From contig CALJKL010000019.1 in assembly GCA_937973555.1 (NCBI GenBank), positions 75,992 through 139,991 of the forward strand: 64,000 nucleotides of DNA, read 5' to 3'. A model generated the notes under the pieces. That model had not been told where the DNA came from. It was given only the letters and a program-made list of their open reading frames with translations, and ran no database searches. Source of the stretch: an uncultured Flavobacteriales bacterium (GTDB lineage Bacteria > Bacteroidota > Bacteroidia > Flavobacteriales > Weeksellaceae). The position numbers and the translations under genes are program-made. Of this stretch, positions 24,877-32,949 are shown piece after piece (the stretch's first letter is position 1; every line of letters starts with the position of its first letter).

Positions 24877-25458
24877 ATGAAAAAATCTGAGCTCAGAAAA
24901 AAATATTTAGAATTGAGAAAAACCTTGTCGAAAGATGAGGTTTTACTTTCTTCTGAAAAAATTTTTAAAAATTTTAATTTACAATTTAATGTCTCTGAAA
25001 ATCAGAATGTTCATGTTTTTTTGCCCATTGAAAAATTCAACGAAGTGGACACAAATATCTTCATAGATTTTTTTTGGAATAAAAATGTGAATGTTTTTAT
25101 TCCCAAAATGAAGCAGGGTAAAATGATTTCTATAAAATATACTCCTGAAACATTATTGGAAGAAAATTCCTGGGGAATTTTGGAGCCAATAGCTAATCAT
25201 AACGAAATAGACCATTTTGATATAGTTATAACTCCAGTTCTATACTGTGATGCCAAGGGCAATAGAATAGGTTATGGAAAGGGCTTTTATGATCAGTTTT
25301 TTACAACCATCAATAAAGATGCGCTTAAGATAGGAGTCAGCGTTTTTTCTCCAGAAGAGATAATAGATGATGTTTTCGATTCGGATGTAGCGTTAGACTA
25401 TTTGGTAACTCCTATCAACGTACTGTCTTTTGGTTTTACATCTATTTCCACAAAATAA
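24877..25458 (+). CDS. 5-Formyltetrahydrofolate cyclo-ligase
   Basis: This cytosolic enzyme (also called MTHFS, YgfA or FthC) uses ATP to turn 5-formyl-THF into 5,10-methenyl-THF. The 193-residue protein begins with the family pattern KSELRKKYLELRKTLS, has FIPKMKQGKM and WGILEP in the middle, and the ATP/folate signature YCDAKGNRIGYGKGFYDQF near residues 125-143. It follows ferredoxin by 4 bases. Its last 61 bases overlap, tail to tail, the end of a convergent lipoprotein gene. Confidence 0.95.
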   Translation: MKKSELRKKYLELRKTLSKDEVLLSSEKIFKNFNLQFNVSENQNVHVFLPIEKFNEVDTNIFIDFFWNKNVNVFIPKMKQGKMISIKYTPETLLEENSWGILEPIANHNEIDHFDIVITPVLYCDAKGNRIGYGKGFYDQFFTTINKDALKIGVSVFSPEEIIDDVFDSDVALDYLVTPINVLSFGFTSISTK

Positions 25459-25979
25459 AATTTAAATTCTTTTTTAAAGTTTATCGGAGACTTCAAAAGT
25501 TTGTACTGAGATTTTTTATTGAACTCGCCTATTGTCTTCTGGTCTCTGTTTTTAAATTCTACAGTATAAAGAGCATAGTCTAATGTATCTTTGCCTTTTA
25601 TTTCAGAATTAATTTCTAAGTTCTTTACTTTTACAGATCTCACTTTCAGGCTGTCCAACTCTTTTAAAAGGTGCTTAACATTGCTAGAATCCTTTTTAAG
25701 GAAATATCCCTGAATTTGGTTGTAGTTAAGAGTGTCAATAGCCGTGTTCTTATTGCCGGATGAATACAAAGCAGAAATATCATATAACTCCTGAAGTTTT
25801 TGCTGAGTAATGCTTGCAATAGCCTGTGCACTATCTAATTTAGTGGTAGGATATACATCTTCATTTCTTCCGTTTCTTAATAGATCTATATCACTAATAG
25901 GCTGCTCTTTTTTGCATGAAACCAATGCTAATGCAATGATAAAAATTGTAAATAGTAAGTTTTTATTTATTAGTTTCAT
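25398..25979 (-). CDS. Lipoprotein of unknown function
   Basis: The 193-residue protein has a hydrophobic signal and a lipobox with Cys22 (LVSC), so it should be membrane anchored on the periplasmic side. The mature part is Lys/Asp-rich, with a helix-rich middle (AQAIASITQQKLQELYDISALY) and a beta-rich end. I know no family for it. Its start overlaps the upstream membrane-protein gene by 17 bases, suggesting joint translation and joint function. Its 3' end overlaps the convergent cyclo-ligase gene by 61 bases. Confidence 0.75.
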   Translation of the reverse strand: MKLINKNLLFTIFIIALALVSCKKEQPISDIDLLRNGRNEDVYPTTKLDSAQAIASITQQKLQELYDISALYSSGNKNTAIDTLNYNQIQGYFLKKDSSNVKHLLKELDSLKVRSVKVKNLEINSEIKGKDTLDYALYTVEFKNRDQKTIGEFNKKSQYKLLKSPINFKKEFKFYFVEIDVKPKDSTLIGVTK

Positions 25980-27120
25980 CTGGCTGTATTTTAAATTTAA
26001 TTAGAATTATTTTTTTAGTATCCGGGCTTACTTTTGTCTCAATCATCTTAAAATTTTTCAACGAAGTGGTAGGGGTCGTTACCAAACCTATATAGGTCTG
26101 TTTGTCTAGCGTTTCAACACCATAAGTTTCATTATCAAAAACCTGATAAATCAAAGCATTGTTACTGATGATTTTATCTAATTCTTCTCTTTTTTTGCTA
26201 ATATCGTTTATGGTATAATAGTAAAGCGCTTGTGCATAGACATCCGGCTCCAGTTCTATGGTTTCTTTTGTTCTGGCAGGGTCTAGGTTTCTATAGATGG
26301 TGTCTTTCTTGTAGAAAGGAGAATTCACCACCATGGTGAGGGTTTTATTCTGTGTGCTATAAGTGAAGTCCTCTTCTTTGCTTTCTCCAGAATTGATGGT
26401 AAACTGCAAAGGAGTTTCGTGCTCTTTTAGCACTTTAATTTCGATAATATCTTTTATTCTAGTATTTCTGTCAGCATCTATAAAGGTAAATTTGTATTCT
26501 GTGGCAAAAATTCTTTGCCAGAACACCAATACCAAAACCATTGCCAATAAAACTCCAGAAATTAGAAGCCAAATGTATTCTTTTAATAATTCTACCCAAT
26601 AATTTTTTGGTGAAGATTTGGTAGTGCTTTTTGAATCTTGATTTAATTTAAATTCTTGATTTTCAGTATCAATTTTTTGTAAAGCGGCGTTTTTATCTTC
26701 TTCTGAGGAGGTATTTTGTTTTTCAGGTAAAGTTTCTTTGTTTACAGAATCAATATTTTCAGATTGTTCTTCATTGGCAATAACAATTTCTAAAGGTTTT
26801 TCGCTCTCTGAAATAATTTCATTGGCGAAAAGATGATTCTTTTTAAAATCATACCAAGATTGATATCCAGCATAGATGGCTAGCAGATTAAGCATGTCTA
26901 TTCTGGGGAGTTTGGTGCTAGGAGCAGTCTTAAAATAGGTGTAGAAAGACTTTTCGCTGATGTTTCCTTTTGCTTTTTTTCTTAAATCTTCTTGAAAGTA
27001 GATGATATCAATACCTTTCCATTTCGAAATTTCATCGAAGGAAGGGTGGTGATCTTTAAGATATTCTGCCTGTACTTCTGCTTTTAATTGCTCAAAATGC
27101 AATAATTCTAAATCTGCCAA
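25963..27120 (-). CDS. Single-pass membrane protein with cytoplasmic helical domain and periplasmic domain
   Basis: I cannot name this 385-residue protein. Residues 1-98 form a helical domain (SEKSFYTYFKTAPSTKLPRIDMLNLLAIYAGYQSW) that resembles a small domain seen in other Bacteroidota proteins and may be a winged or HTH-like fold. An acidic low-complexity linker follows (about 100-175), then one membrane segment (about 182-203) and a periplasmic part of about 180 residues with beta-strand character. This is the build of a transmembrane signalling protein. A lipoprotein gene overlaps its 3' end. Function is unknown. Confidence 0.75.
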   Translation of the reverse strand: MADLELLHFEQLKAEVQAEYLKDHHPSFDEISKWKGIDIIYFQEDLRKKAKGNISEKSFYTYFKTAPSTKLPRIDMLNLLAIYAGYQSWYDFKKNHLFANEIISESEKPLEIVIANEEQSENIDSVNKETLPEKQNTSSEEDKNAALQKIDTENQEFKLNQDSKSTTKSSPKNYWVELLKEYIWLLISGVLLAMVLVLVFWQRIFATEYKFTFIDADRNTRIKDIIEIKVLKEHETPLQFTINSGESKEEDFTYSTQNKTLTMVVNSPFYKKDTIYRNLDPARTKETIELEPDVYAQALYYYTINDISKKREELDKIISNNALIYQVFDNETYGVETLDKQTYIGLVTTPTTSLKNFKMIETKVSPDTKKIILIKFKIQPDETNK

Positions 27121-27181
27121 AGTTGTAAATAAATATTTAAATATTTGATTATCAGTTACATTTATTTGTAAATTGATTTTA

Positions 27182-27213
27182 CAAAGATATTACAATTAAT
27201 TTTCTAAAACAAA
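27182..27213 (-). promoter_or_regulatory. Promoter of the membrane protein/lipoprotein pair
   Basis: On the minus strand TTTG (27210-27213), 20 bases, then TATCTTTG (27182-27189), leaving a leader of about 55 bases to the ATG at 27120. Confidence 0.6.
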
Positions 27214-27227
27214 TTTTCTAACGACTC

Positions 27228-27235
27228 TATCTTTG
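27228..27235 (+). promoter_or_regulatory. Promoter -7 box of the small VDST-repeat lipoprotein
   Basis: TATCTTTG on the plus strand, 55 bases before the ATG at 27291. It is the same octamer as the divergent minus-strand box 38 bases away. Confidence 0.45.
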
Positions 27236-27290
27236 TCTCGTTAAAAGTGAACAAAACAATTTTTAAACAATTTAATTAAATTAATTTATT

Positions 27291-27500
27291 ATGAAAAAAT
27301 CATTATTCGTAGCAGCTGTTGCTGCTTTAGCTCTAGTTGCTTGTAAAAAAGAAGAAGCTGCTTCTACTGAAGCTGCTGTAGATTCAACTGCTGTAGATTC
27401 AACTGTTGTTGATTCAACTGCTGCTGATTCAACTGCTGTTGTAGCTGATTCTACTGCTGCTGCTCCTGCTGCTGCTCCAGCTGCTGAAGCTAAAAAATAA
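27291..27500 (+). CDS. Tiny repetitive lipoprotein
   Basis: The 69-residue protein has a short signal with Cys18 in the lipobox (LVAC), so the mature form has only about 52 residues. These consist almost entirely of Ala, Asp, Ser, Thr, Val and Pro, with about five repeats of (V/A)DST(A/V), and end in Lys. No globular domain is possible; it could be a flexible envelope spacer, loosely comparable to Lpp-like small lipoproteins. It has its own promoter and a strong terminator. Confidence 0.8.
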   Translation: MKKSLFVAAVAALALVACKKEEAASTEAAVDSTAVDSTVVDSTAADSTAVVADSTAAAPAAAPAAEAKK

Positions 27501-27523
27501 TTTACGAATTATTAGCAAAACAT

Positions 27524-27553
27524 AAGTCATTCGCCCAGCGAATGACTTTTTTT
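27524..27553. terminator. Bidirectional terminator after the small lipoprotein gene
   Basis: GTCATTCGC and GCGAATGAC form a 9-bp stem with a CCA loop followed by a run of seven T. The convergent methyltransferase gene ends at 27552, inside the T run. Confidence 0.85.
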
Positions 27554-28322
27554 ATGCCTTACGTTTTTGACGTAAAATTTCATAGCAACTAATTGCTACC
27601 GCATTGCTCAAATTTAAGGAATCTATGGTTCCTGCCATTGGGATTAATATATTTTCACCCTTGCCTAGCCAAAAATCACTCAGCCCGGAGTGCTCTGTTC
27701 CAAAAAATAATGCAGATTTTTCAGTAAAATTCTTCTCATAAAGATCTTCTGCGCTTTCATCCATAAAAGTGGTGAAAATATTGAATTTGTTTTTCTGTAA
27801 AAAATCTAATGTTTCTTCATTATTGCTTTGGAATACATTCATTCCAAAAAAACAACCCACACTAGATCTAATAACGTTTGGGTTATAAAAATCTACTTTA
27901 GAATCTGTAACAATTAAAGCATCTATGCCAAAGGCTTCGCAGCTGCGTAAGATGGCCCCTAAGTTTCCCGGCTTTTCTGCTGATTCTACTACAATAACTG
28001 ATGCATTTTCTTTCGGCGAATATTGAGATAAATTAAATTCCCTCGTTTTATAAACACCTATAATTCCTTCAGATGTTCCTCTGTAAGCAAGCTTCTCGTA
28101 TATTTTGTCTGATACGAAATGGATTTTCCCTTCCGGATGATTGATGCCAAAAATAGCTTCACAAACAAAAAATTCTAAAGCTTCAAATCCAAATTGAAGA
28201 GCCCTTTTGTTTTCCTGCTGTCCTTCCACCACAAAAAAGCCCGATTTTTTTCTAAAACGGTTGTCGGTGATGAGACGGTTCAGGTTTTTTATTTTTTCGT
28301 TTTGGAAACTTTCGATGAGCAT
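27552..28322 (-). CDS. TrmH/SpoU-family RNA 2'-O-methyltransferase
   Basis: The 256-residue protein is a SPOUT-class RNA ribose methyltransferase using S-adenosylmethionine. An N-terminal RNA-binding region (about 1-90, including KSGFFVVEGQQENKRAL) precedes the SPOUT knot. The three signature motifs are visible: EKPGNLGAILRSCEAFG, LFFGTEHSGLS, and IPMAGTIDSLNLSNAVAI. Whether it modifies rRNA or tRNA cannot be told from sequence alone. Confidence 0.92.
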   Translation of the reverse strand: MLIESFQNEKIKNLNRLITDNRFRKKSGFFVVEGQQENKRALQFGFEALEFFVCEAIFGINHPEGKIHFVSDKIYEKLAYRGTSEGIIGVYKTREFNLSQYSPKENASVIVVESAEKPGNLGAILRSCEAFGIDALIVTDSKVDFYNPNVIRSSVGCFFGMNVFQSNNEETLDFLQKNKFNIFTTFMDESAEDLYEKNFTEKSALFFGTEHSGLSDFWLGKGENILIPMAGTIDSLNLSNAVAISCYEILRQKRKA

Positions 28323-28361
28323 TTTAAATATTTGAATGCAAATGTCGCAAAAATGATTGAA

Positions 28362-29726
28362 TTATTCTTCCGAAAAATCTATTTGGCTGTTTTCTTCCAA
28401 AGAAGATGGGAGGTTTTTCTTGTTTTTAATGCCTAATGATTTCAGTTTTTGAGTTTGGGTTACCAAGTTGTCATTTCCAGTGGAAAGTTGCTTGTAGGCC
28501 TCGTTGTAAGAGCTTTTTGCTAAATCAAGGTTTTTGCCCAATTTTTCCAGATTTTCTACGAAGCCAACAAATTTATCATACAATTTTGCCCCTCTTTCTG
28601 CAATTTCCATTGCGTTTCTGCTTTGGTGTTCACGCTTCCAAAGGTCTGCAATCAACTTTAAGGAGGTGATGAGATTACTTGGATTCAGAAGAAGTATCCT
28701 TCTGTCATAAGCAAAATTCCAAAGGTTTTGGTCGGCCTGCATGGCTGCAATGTAAGCGGGCTCACTAGGGATAAACATCATTACAAAATCCAAAGATTTT
28801 CCGTAATCGTCATAAGCCTTTTGCGAAAGTTGTGTGATGTGCCCTTTTATGGAATTGAGATGCTGATTGAGTTTCATGGTATACACTTCTGCATCTGTTT
28901 CATCTACCAATTCTGTAAATGCTGTTAAGGAAACTTTAGAGTCTATAATTACATTTCTTTCGTCGGGATATTTCACCACCGCATCAGGACGCATTTTTTT
29001 ACCCGAAAATTCAGAGAAAAGAGCTTTGTTGTTTTCATCCATTAATTGATGTTCCAAGAAATATTCGCGGTTTTTCACCAAACCAGATTTTTCCAGAATG
29101 CTTTCCAGGATCATCTCACCCCAGTTTCCCTGTGTCTTAGATTCTCCTTTTAAGGCGCGGGTCAGTTTTTTGGCGTCTTCAGAAATCTGTTGGTTCAATT
29201 CTGCAAGTTCTTTTACTTTTTCGGCCAGAGAAAAACGTTCTTTGTTTTCTTTTTCGTAGGCTTCATTGACGCGGTTTTTGAGGTCCACAATTTTTTCCTG
29301 AAAAGGTTCCAAGATGGTTTTTAGGTTTTGTTGATTCTGTTCTGTGAATTTTTGGGTTTTTTCATCCAGAATTTTATTTGCCAAATTTTCAAACTGCAAT
29401 TTTGCTTCCTGCTGCATTTTAAGGATTTCTTCTTTTTGAGAATCGAGCAATTTCTGAAGATTATCGTTTTTGGCAGCCAATTCAGATTTGGTTGCGATGT
29501 GACTGTTGATTTCGTTTTGAAGTTCTTTTATTTCTGAATTGAGCAATAAATTGACCTCTTTTTGATTCTCAATTTCTTTTTGCTGAAAATCTTTTTCGGC
29601 ATTCAGTTTTGCCAAATTCTGATTCAGTTCTTCATAATTTTTCCTAGAAACCGAAGAAGATTTTAAGATAAAATACACGAGAACTGCACCAATAATTAAA
29701 CCTAGAATGATATATAAAATTTCCAT
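28362..29726 (-). CDS. rmuC: DNA recombination protein RmuC
   Basis: RmuC-family proteins limit sequence inversions between short repeats and carry a PD-(D/E)XK nuclease-like domain. The 454-residue protein has one N-terminal membrane segment (about 3-20), a long coiled coil (about 25-190), and the RmuC domain with QGNWGEMILESILEKSGL, RPDAVVKYPDERNVIIDSKVSL and MMFIPSEPAYIAA. It lies 39 bases upstream of the methyltransferase gene on the same strand. Confidence 0.95.
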   Translation of the reverse strand: MEILYIILGLIIGAVLVYFILKSSSVSRKNYEELNQNLAKLNAEKDFQQKEIENQKEVNLLLNSEIKELQNEINSHIATKSELAAKNDNLQKLLDSQKEEILKMQQEAKLQFENLANKILDEKTQKFTEQNQQNLKTILEPFQEKIVDLKNRVNEAYEKENKERFSLAEKVKELAELNQQISEDAKKLTRALKGESKTQGNWGEMILESILEKSGLVKNREYFLEHQLMDENNKALFSEFSGKKMRPDAVVKYPDERNVIIDSKVSLTAFTELVDETDAEVYTMKLNQHLNSIKGHITQLSQKAYDDYGKSLDFVMMFIPSEPAYIAAMQADQNLWNFAYDRRILLLNPSNLITSLKLIADLWKREHQSRNAMEIAERGAKLYDKFVGFVENLEKLGKNLDLAKSSYNEAYKQLSTGNDNLVTQTQKLKSLGIKNKKNLPSSLEENSQIDFSEE

Positions 29727-29766
29727 GTTTCAAAGGTAATGAAATTATAAAATTTGAAAGAGTGAT

Positions 29767-30120
29767 TTACAAACCCAAAATTCTTTTTTTCCTGAATTCT
29801 ACTATTTCTTCTATCAAGCCCCAAGGTAATTCTTGTTGAATAGGAAACTGAACGGTGCCTTTGGAGGTTTTATAATTGGTGAATTTTTCACTGAATACCT
29901 GCATGGCTTCCGCACCGGGATAAAATCCGATGTGGTTTTGAAATCCGCCAAAATGAACGGCGTTTTTGCCTTTCCATACAAAAGTTGGAATGCCATATTT
30001 GATGCACAATTTGCTTTCGGGCAACAAATTGGCGATGAAATTTTTCATTTTTTCCAAAACAATTTGGGTGCTTTCGGGGAAGTCTAGTGAGTAGGTTTCA
30101 AAAGAATTGACGTTTTGCAT
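29767..30120 (-). CDS. DUF1801-family protein (YdhG-like)
   Basis: The 117-residue cytosolic protein belongs to the DUF1801 fold, sometimes annotated as an iron chaperone. Visible are the family pattern LCIKYGIPTFVWKGKNAVHFGGFQNHIGFYP and the C-terminal helix starting LIEEIVEFR. Its function is not established. It precedes rmuC on the same strand with a 40-base gap. Confidence 0.85.
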   Translation of the reverse strand: MQNVNSFETYSLDFPESTQIVLEKMKNFIANLLPESKLCIKYGIPTFVWKGKNAVHFGGFQNHIGFYPGAEAMQVFSEKFTNYKTSKGTVQFPIQQELPWGLIEEIVEFRKKRILGL

Positions 30121-30175
30121 GGTTTTATTTATTTGGAAAAATTGATTGTAAACAAATGTAAAAATTTAAATTAAA

Positions 30176-30211
30176 CAAAAAAGCCCAGATTGAAATCAAC
30201 CTGAGCTTTTA
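30176..30211 (-). terminator. Terminator of the outer-membrane barrel/amt unit
   Basis: On the minus strand a long stem (AAAAGCTCAGGTTGA paired with TCAATCTGGGCTTTT, with two G-U pairs) ends in a T run, just after the stop at 30234. Confidence 0.85.
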
Positions 30212-30233
30212 CCAAAAATAACTTTAAAAAAAG

Positions 30234-31340
30234 TTAGAATTTATACACCGCAGCAATCAAGAAATTAGCGGCGTTCTTTTTGGGGTTGGTGTTTTTGTTG
30301 TAATAGATGTTTTCAGAAGAATTTTCGAATCTTAATTCGGGTTTCAATTGAAATGCACCATGTTTGATGGTAGCTGAAATGGTATTGGCAAAGACGGTAT
30401 TTCCGTTTGTGGCACCCAAGGACAATGCATTGTCTTTGTTGTCGAGATATTCTGCACGGTAATTTAAAGCCAAAACATCATTTACATCATATTTAAGATA
30501 GCCTACCAGAGAAGACCATTTCTGTTTTGGAGTATTTTTCACATCATAACTTAAGGTAACATGAGTGGCATTGATGCCTAGTTTAAATTTATCTGTGAAT
30601 TTATAAGATGCTGTCAAATCCAACTGGGAAAGATTAGAACTTGATGGATTGTAGCTGCCATGTTGACCATTAAGATAGGTGCTCAATTTTTCTCCGGCAT
30701 AACCTACCTGCCAAATAAAGAATTTGTTGGCATAGCTTTTTGTTCCTATCAAATTGTTATTGGCGTCATAAACATTCACTTTTTGGAAAGAAGATTTAAA
30801 ATCTGTAGGATTGGCTACTCCCGCCATAAAATTGAATTTATTAGCTGCATAATTCGCCTTTACCCCGGTATGAAAAAACGGACCATAAGAAAACGCATAA
30901 GACATACTGTAGATATCATTATCTGCAGCATCTAGTAGTTCATAGCCAATATGCGTAGCCCAAGAGCCCGCGGTAACGGTAAGTTTGTCTGTAGCTGCAT
31001 AATCAATGAATAATTGCTTCAGCAAAAACTTGGTGCCACTTTCATTATAATTAAATTGTTCTGCTCTGTTTCCGATTCCTAGATCTGCAGTGGTGGTAAA
31101 TTTTCCACTGTTGTGGGTCAGTTTTAGGGAAAACATTCCTATTTCAAAAGAATTATTGGCTTGGGTAAAACTAGTTTTGGTGTTAAAGTCGCTGGAAGCA
31201 AAATCTGCTTTGTAATACAAATCTGCAGAACCGCTCAGTTTTAATCCATCTGTCCAAGATTTTTCTTGTGCCGAAGTAATGATGCTTGAAAGTAATGTGA
31301 CTACATAAAGGGTGTTTTTTAAATTTTTAAAAATTTTCAT
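30234..31340 (-). CDS. Outer-membrane beta-barrel protein (putative porin next to amt)
   Basis: The 368-residue protein has a signal peptide of about 24 residues ending in TSAQ and a mature part of alternating beta-strands with Tyr/Phe-rich turns, ending in aromatic F (AAVYKF). It resembles the barrel porins often found next to ammonium transporter genes in Bacteroidota. It lies 57 bases after amt on the same strand, so it probably gives small nitrogen compounds a way across the outer membrane. The substrate is inferred from context. Confidence 0.82.
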   Translation of the reverse strand: MKIFKNLKNTLYVVTLLSSIITSAQEKSWTDGLKLSGSADLYYKADFASSDFNTKTSFTQANNSFEIGMFSLKLTHNSGKFTTTADLGIGNRAEQFNYNESGTKFLLKQLFIDYAATDKLTVTAGSWATHIGYELLDAADNDIYSMSYAFSYGPFFHTGVKANYAANKFNFMAGVANPTDFKSSFQKVNVYDANNNLIGTKSYANKFFIWQVGYAGEKLSTYLNGQHGSYNPSSSNLSQLDLTASYKFTDKFKLGINATHVTLSYDVKNTPKQKWSSLVGYLKYDVNDVLALNYRAEYLDNKDNALSLGATNGNTVFANTISATIKHGAFQLKPELRFENSSENIYYNKNTNPKKNAANFLIAAVYKF

Positions 31341-31397
31341 ATTAATATTTTGTGGTTGATGTAATTTTATAGTGTGTTTGATGTTGTTTTTTTAAAA

Positions 31398-32714
31398 TTA
31401 CATAGACTCTCCGTGTTGTGATCTGTCTAAACCTTCTTTTTCATACTCTTCATTTACCCTTAATGGTGTGATAAGGTTGGTGATGTAAAGTAATGCGTAA
31501 GATCCTCCGAAAGCAAAAACAGATACGCCCAATAGGGCTACAACGTGCTTTATGAAAAGGCTGTTTTCTCCGAATATAAGTCCAGGTTCTACTACAGCAG
31601 GGTTGATGGCGGGGTCTGCAAAAACACCTGTAAGCAACATTCCCACCATGCCTCCTACGCCATGGCATGGGAATACATCTAAAGTGTCGTCTATGTTGGT
31701 TTTTCCTCTTAGGTCTACTACAAAACTACTTACTGCTACTGCTATAAGGCCAATGATAATAGAATGGGCTGTGCTTACATATCCAGCGGCAGGGGTAATG
31801 GCTACCAAACCCACTACTGAGCCAATACATATGCCCATGGCAGAAAGTTTTTTTCCTTTGAATTTTTCTATAAATCCCCATCCAATTCCGGCAGCAGCAG
31901 AAGCAACGGTAGTATTTACAAAAGCTTGAACGGCAAGGGAGCTAGATCCTACAGCAGAGCCGGCATTAAACCCAAACCAACCAAACCAAAGCAAAGCAGT
32001 TCCTAGTATCACATAAGAGATTCTACTTGGGTCATGAAGTATTTCTGTTCTCTTTTTCAAGAATAAAGCACCTGCCAATGCTGCCCATCCTGCACTCATG
32101 TGCACTACAGTTCCACCTGCAAAGTCTAAAACGCCATATTTGAAAAGAATCCCGTCAGGATGCCAAACAGCATGTGCCAATGGGGAATATATGATTAAAG
32201 AAAATAATGTGATGAATAGTAAATAAGCCCAGAATCTGATTCTTTCTGCAAAAGCTCCAGAAATAAGTGCCGGCGTAATGATGGCAAATTTCATTTGGAA
32301 AACTGCAAAAAGCAATAAAGGGATGGTAGGTGCCAAAGACCATGCAGTTTTGGTTCCTACATTGGTGAAAAATAAATATTGGGTAGGGTTGCCAATGATG
32401 CCTCCGATAGAAGGGCCAAATGATAAACCAAATCCTACAATTACCCAAATTACAGTAATAAGTCCCATGGCTATGAAACTCTGCAAAATAGTACTGATTA
32501 CGTTTTTCTTTCTTACCATTCCTCCGTAGAAGAATCCCAATCCCGGTGTCATGATTAATACCATGGCAGAAGAAACCAGCATCCAAGAAATATCGGCGCC
32601 ATTAAATTCTGGAATGTTTTTTTCGGCAATTGGTGTTTCGGGAAAAAGTGTTCCCGAAAAGAGACAAAGTAGGCTAAGGCCTAACAAAAGTGTAAGTAAA
32701 ATCCATTTTCTCAT
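31398..32714 (-). CDS. amt: Ammonium transporter
   Basis: Amt/MEP proteins are trimeric inner-membrane channels for ammonium/ammonia. The 438-residue protein has about 11 membrane segments after a cleavable-looking N-terminal hydrophobic segment. Family motifs include MTPGLGFFYGGMVRKKN, FDFAGG-like LDFAGGTVVHMSAGWAALAG with the pore His, and DDTLDVFPCHGVGGMVG with the second pore His. The C-terminal cytoplasmic tail is short (EEYEKEGLDRSQHGE). No glnK lies next to it; its control appears to involve the G5/C5 boxes upstream. Confidence 0.96.
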   Translation of the reverse strand: MRKWILLTLLLGLSLLCLFSGTLFPETPIAEKNIPEFNGADISWMLVSSAMVLIMTPGLGFFYGGMVRKKNVISTILQSFIAMGLITVIWVIVGFGLSFGPSIGGIIGNPTQYLFFTNVGTKTAWSLAPTIPLLLFAVFQMKFAIITPALISGAFAERIRFWAYLLFITLFSLIIYSPLAHAVWHPDGILFKYGVLDFAGGTVVHMSAGWAALAGALFLKKRTEILHDPSRISYVILGTALLWFGWFGFNAGSAVGSSSLAVQAFVNTTVASAAAGIGWGFIEKFKGKKLSAMGICIGSVVGLVAITPAAGYVSTAHSIIIGLIAVAVSSFVVDLRGKTNIDDTLDVFPCHGVGGMVGMLLTGVFADPAINPAVVEPGLIFGENSLFIKHVVALLGVSVFAFGGSYALLYITNLITPLRVNEEYEKEGLDRSQHGESM

Positions 32715-32737
32715 ATCAATTTATTTTAAATTCTAAA

Positions 32738-32745
32738 CAAATATA
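32738..32745 (-). promoter_or_regulatory. Promoter -7 box of amt
   Basis: On the minus strand TATATTTG matches TAnnTTTG, 23 bases before the amt ATG. The nearest -33 TTG is 14 bases away, shorter than ideal, which would fit a promoter that needs an activator. Confidence 0.5.
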
Positions 32746-32767
32746 GAAAAAAATTAAAACAACCTTT

Positions 32768-32878
32768 TAAAAATGGGGGTATATGTTTTAAAATTAAAAT
32801 AAAGTTAACATATAATTGTTAAAAATAGGGGGTTATTGTATTTAAAATATATTTATTTTTAAAATACCCCCTATTTTT
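32768..32878. repeat. Three G5/C5 boxes upstream of amt
   Basis: AAAAATGGGGGT (about 32769-32780), AAAAATAGGGGGT (32821-32833) and its exact 13-base inverse ACCCCCTATTTTT (32866-32878). The last two form a perfect inverted repeat with a 32-base spacer. The first box is about 25-35 bases upstream of the amt -7 box. They stand out in a region otherwise made of A and T. Confidence 0.5.
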
Positions 32879-32890
32879 TAAAATTTGTTT

Positions 32891-32925
32891 CAAAAATAAA
32901 AATGGGTTTCGTATTCGAAACCCAA
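32891..32925 (-). terminator. Terminator of dps
   Basis: TGGGTTTCG and CGAAACCCA form a 9-bp stem with a 4-base loop, followed on the minus strand by TTTTTATTTTTG. Confidence 0.85.
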
Positions 32926-32949
32926 TCCTTTATAGGTATGTTATAATAC

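Noticed and set aside
31552..32586. Open frames overlapping amt on either strand
   Set aside because: They are shadows of the ammonium transporter, which has all family motifs.
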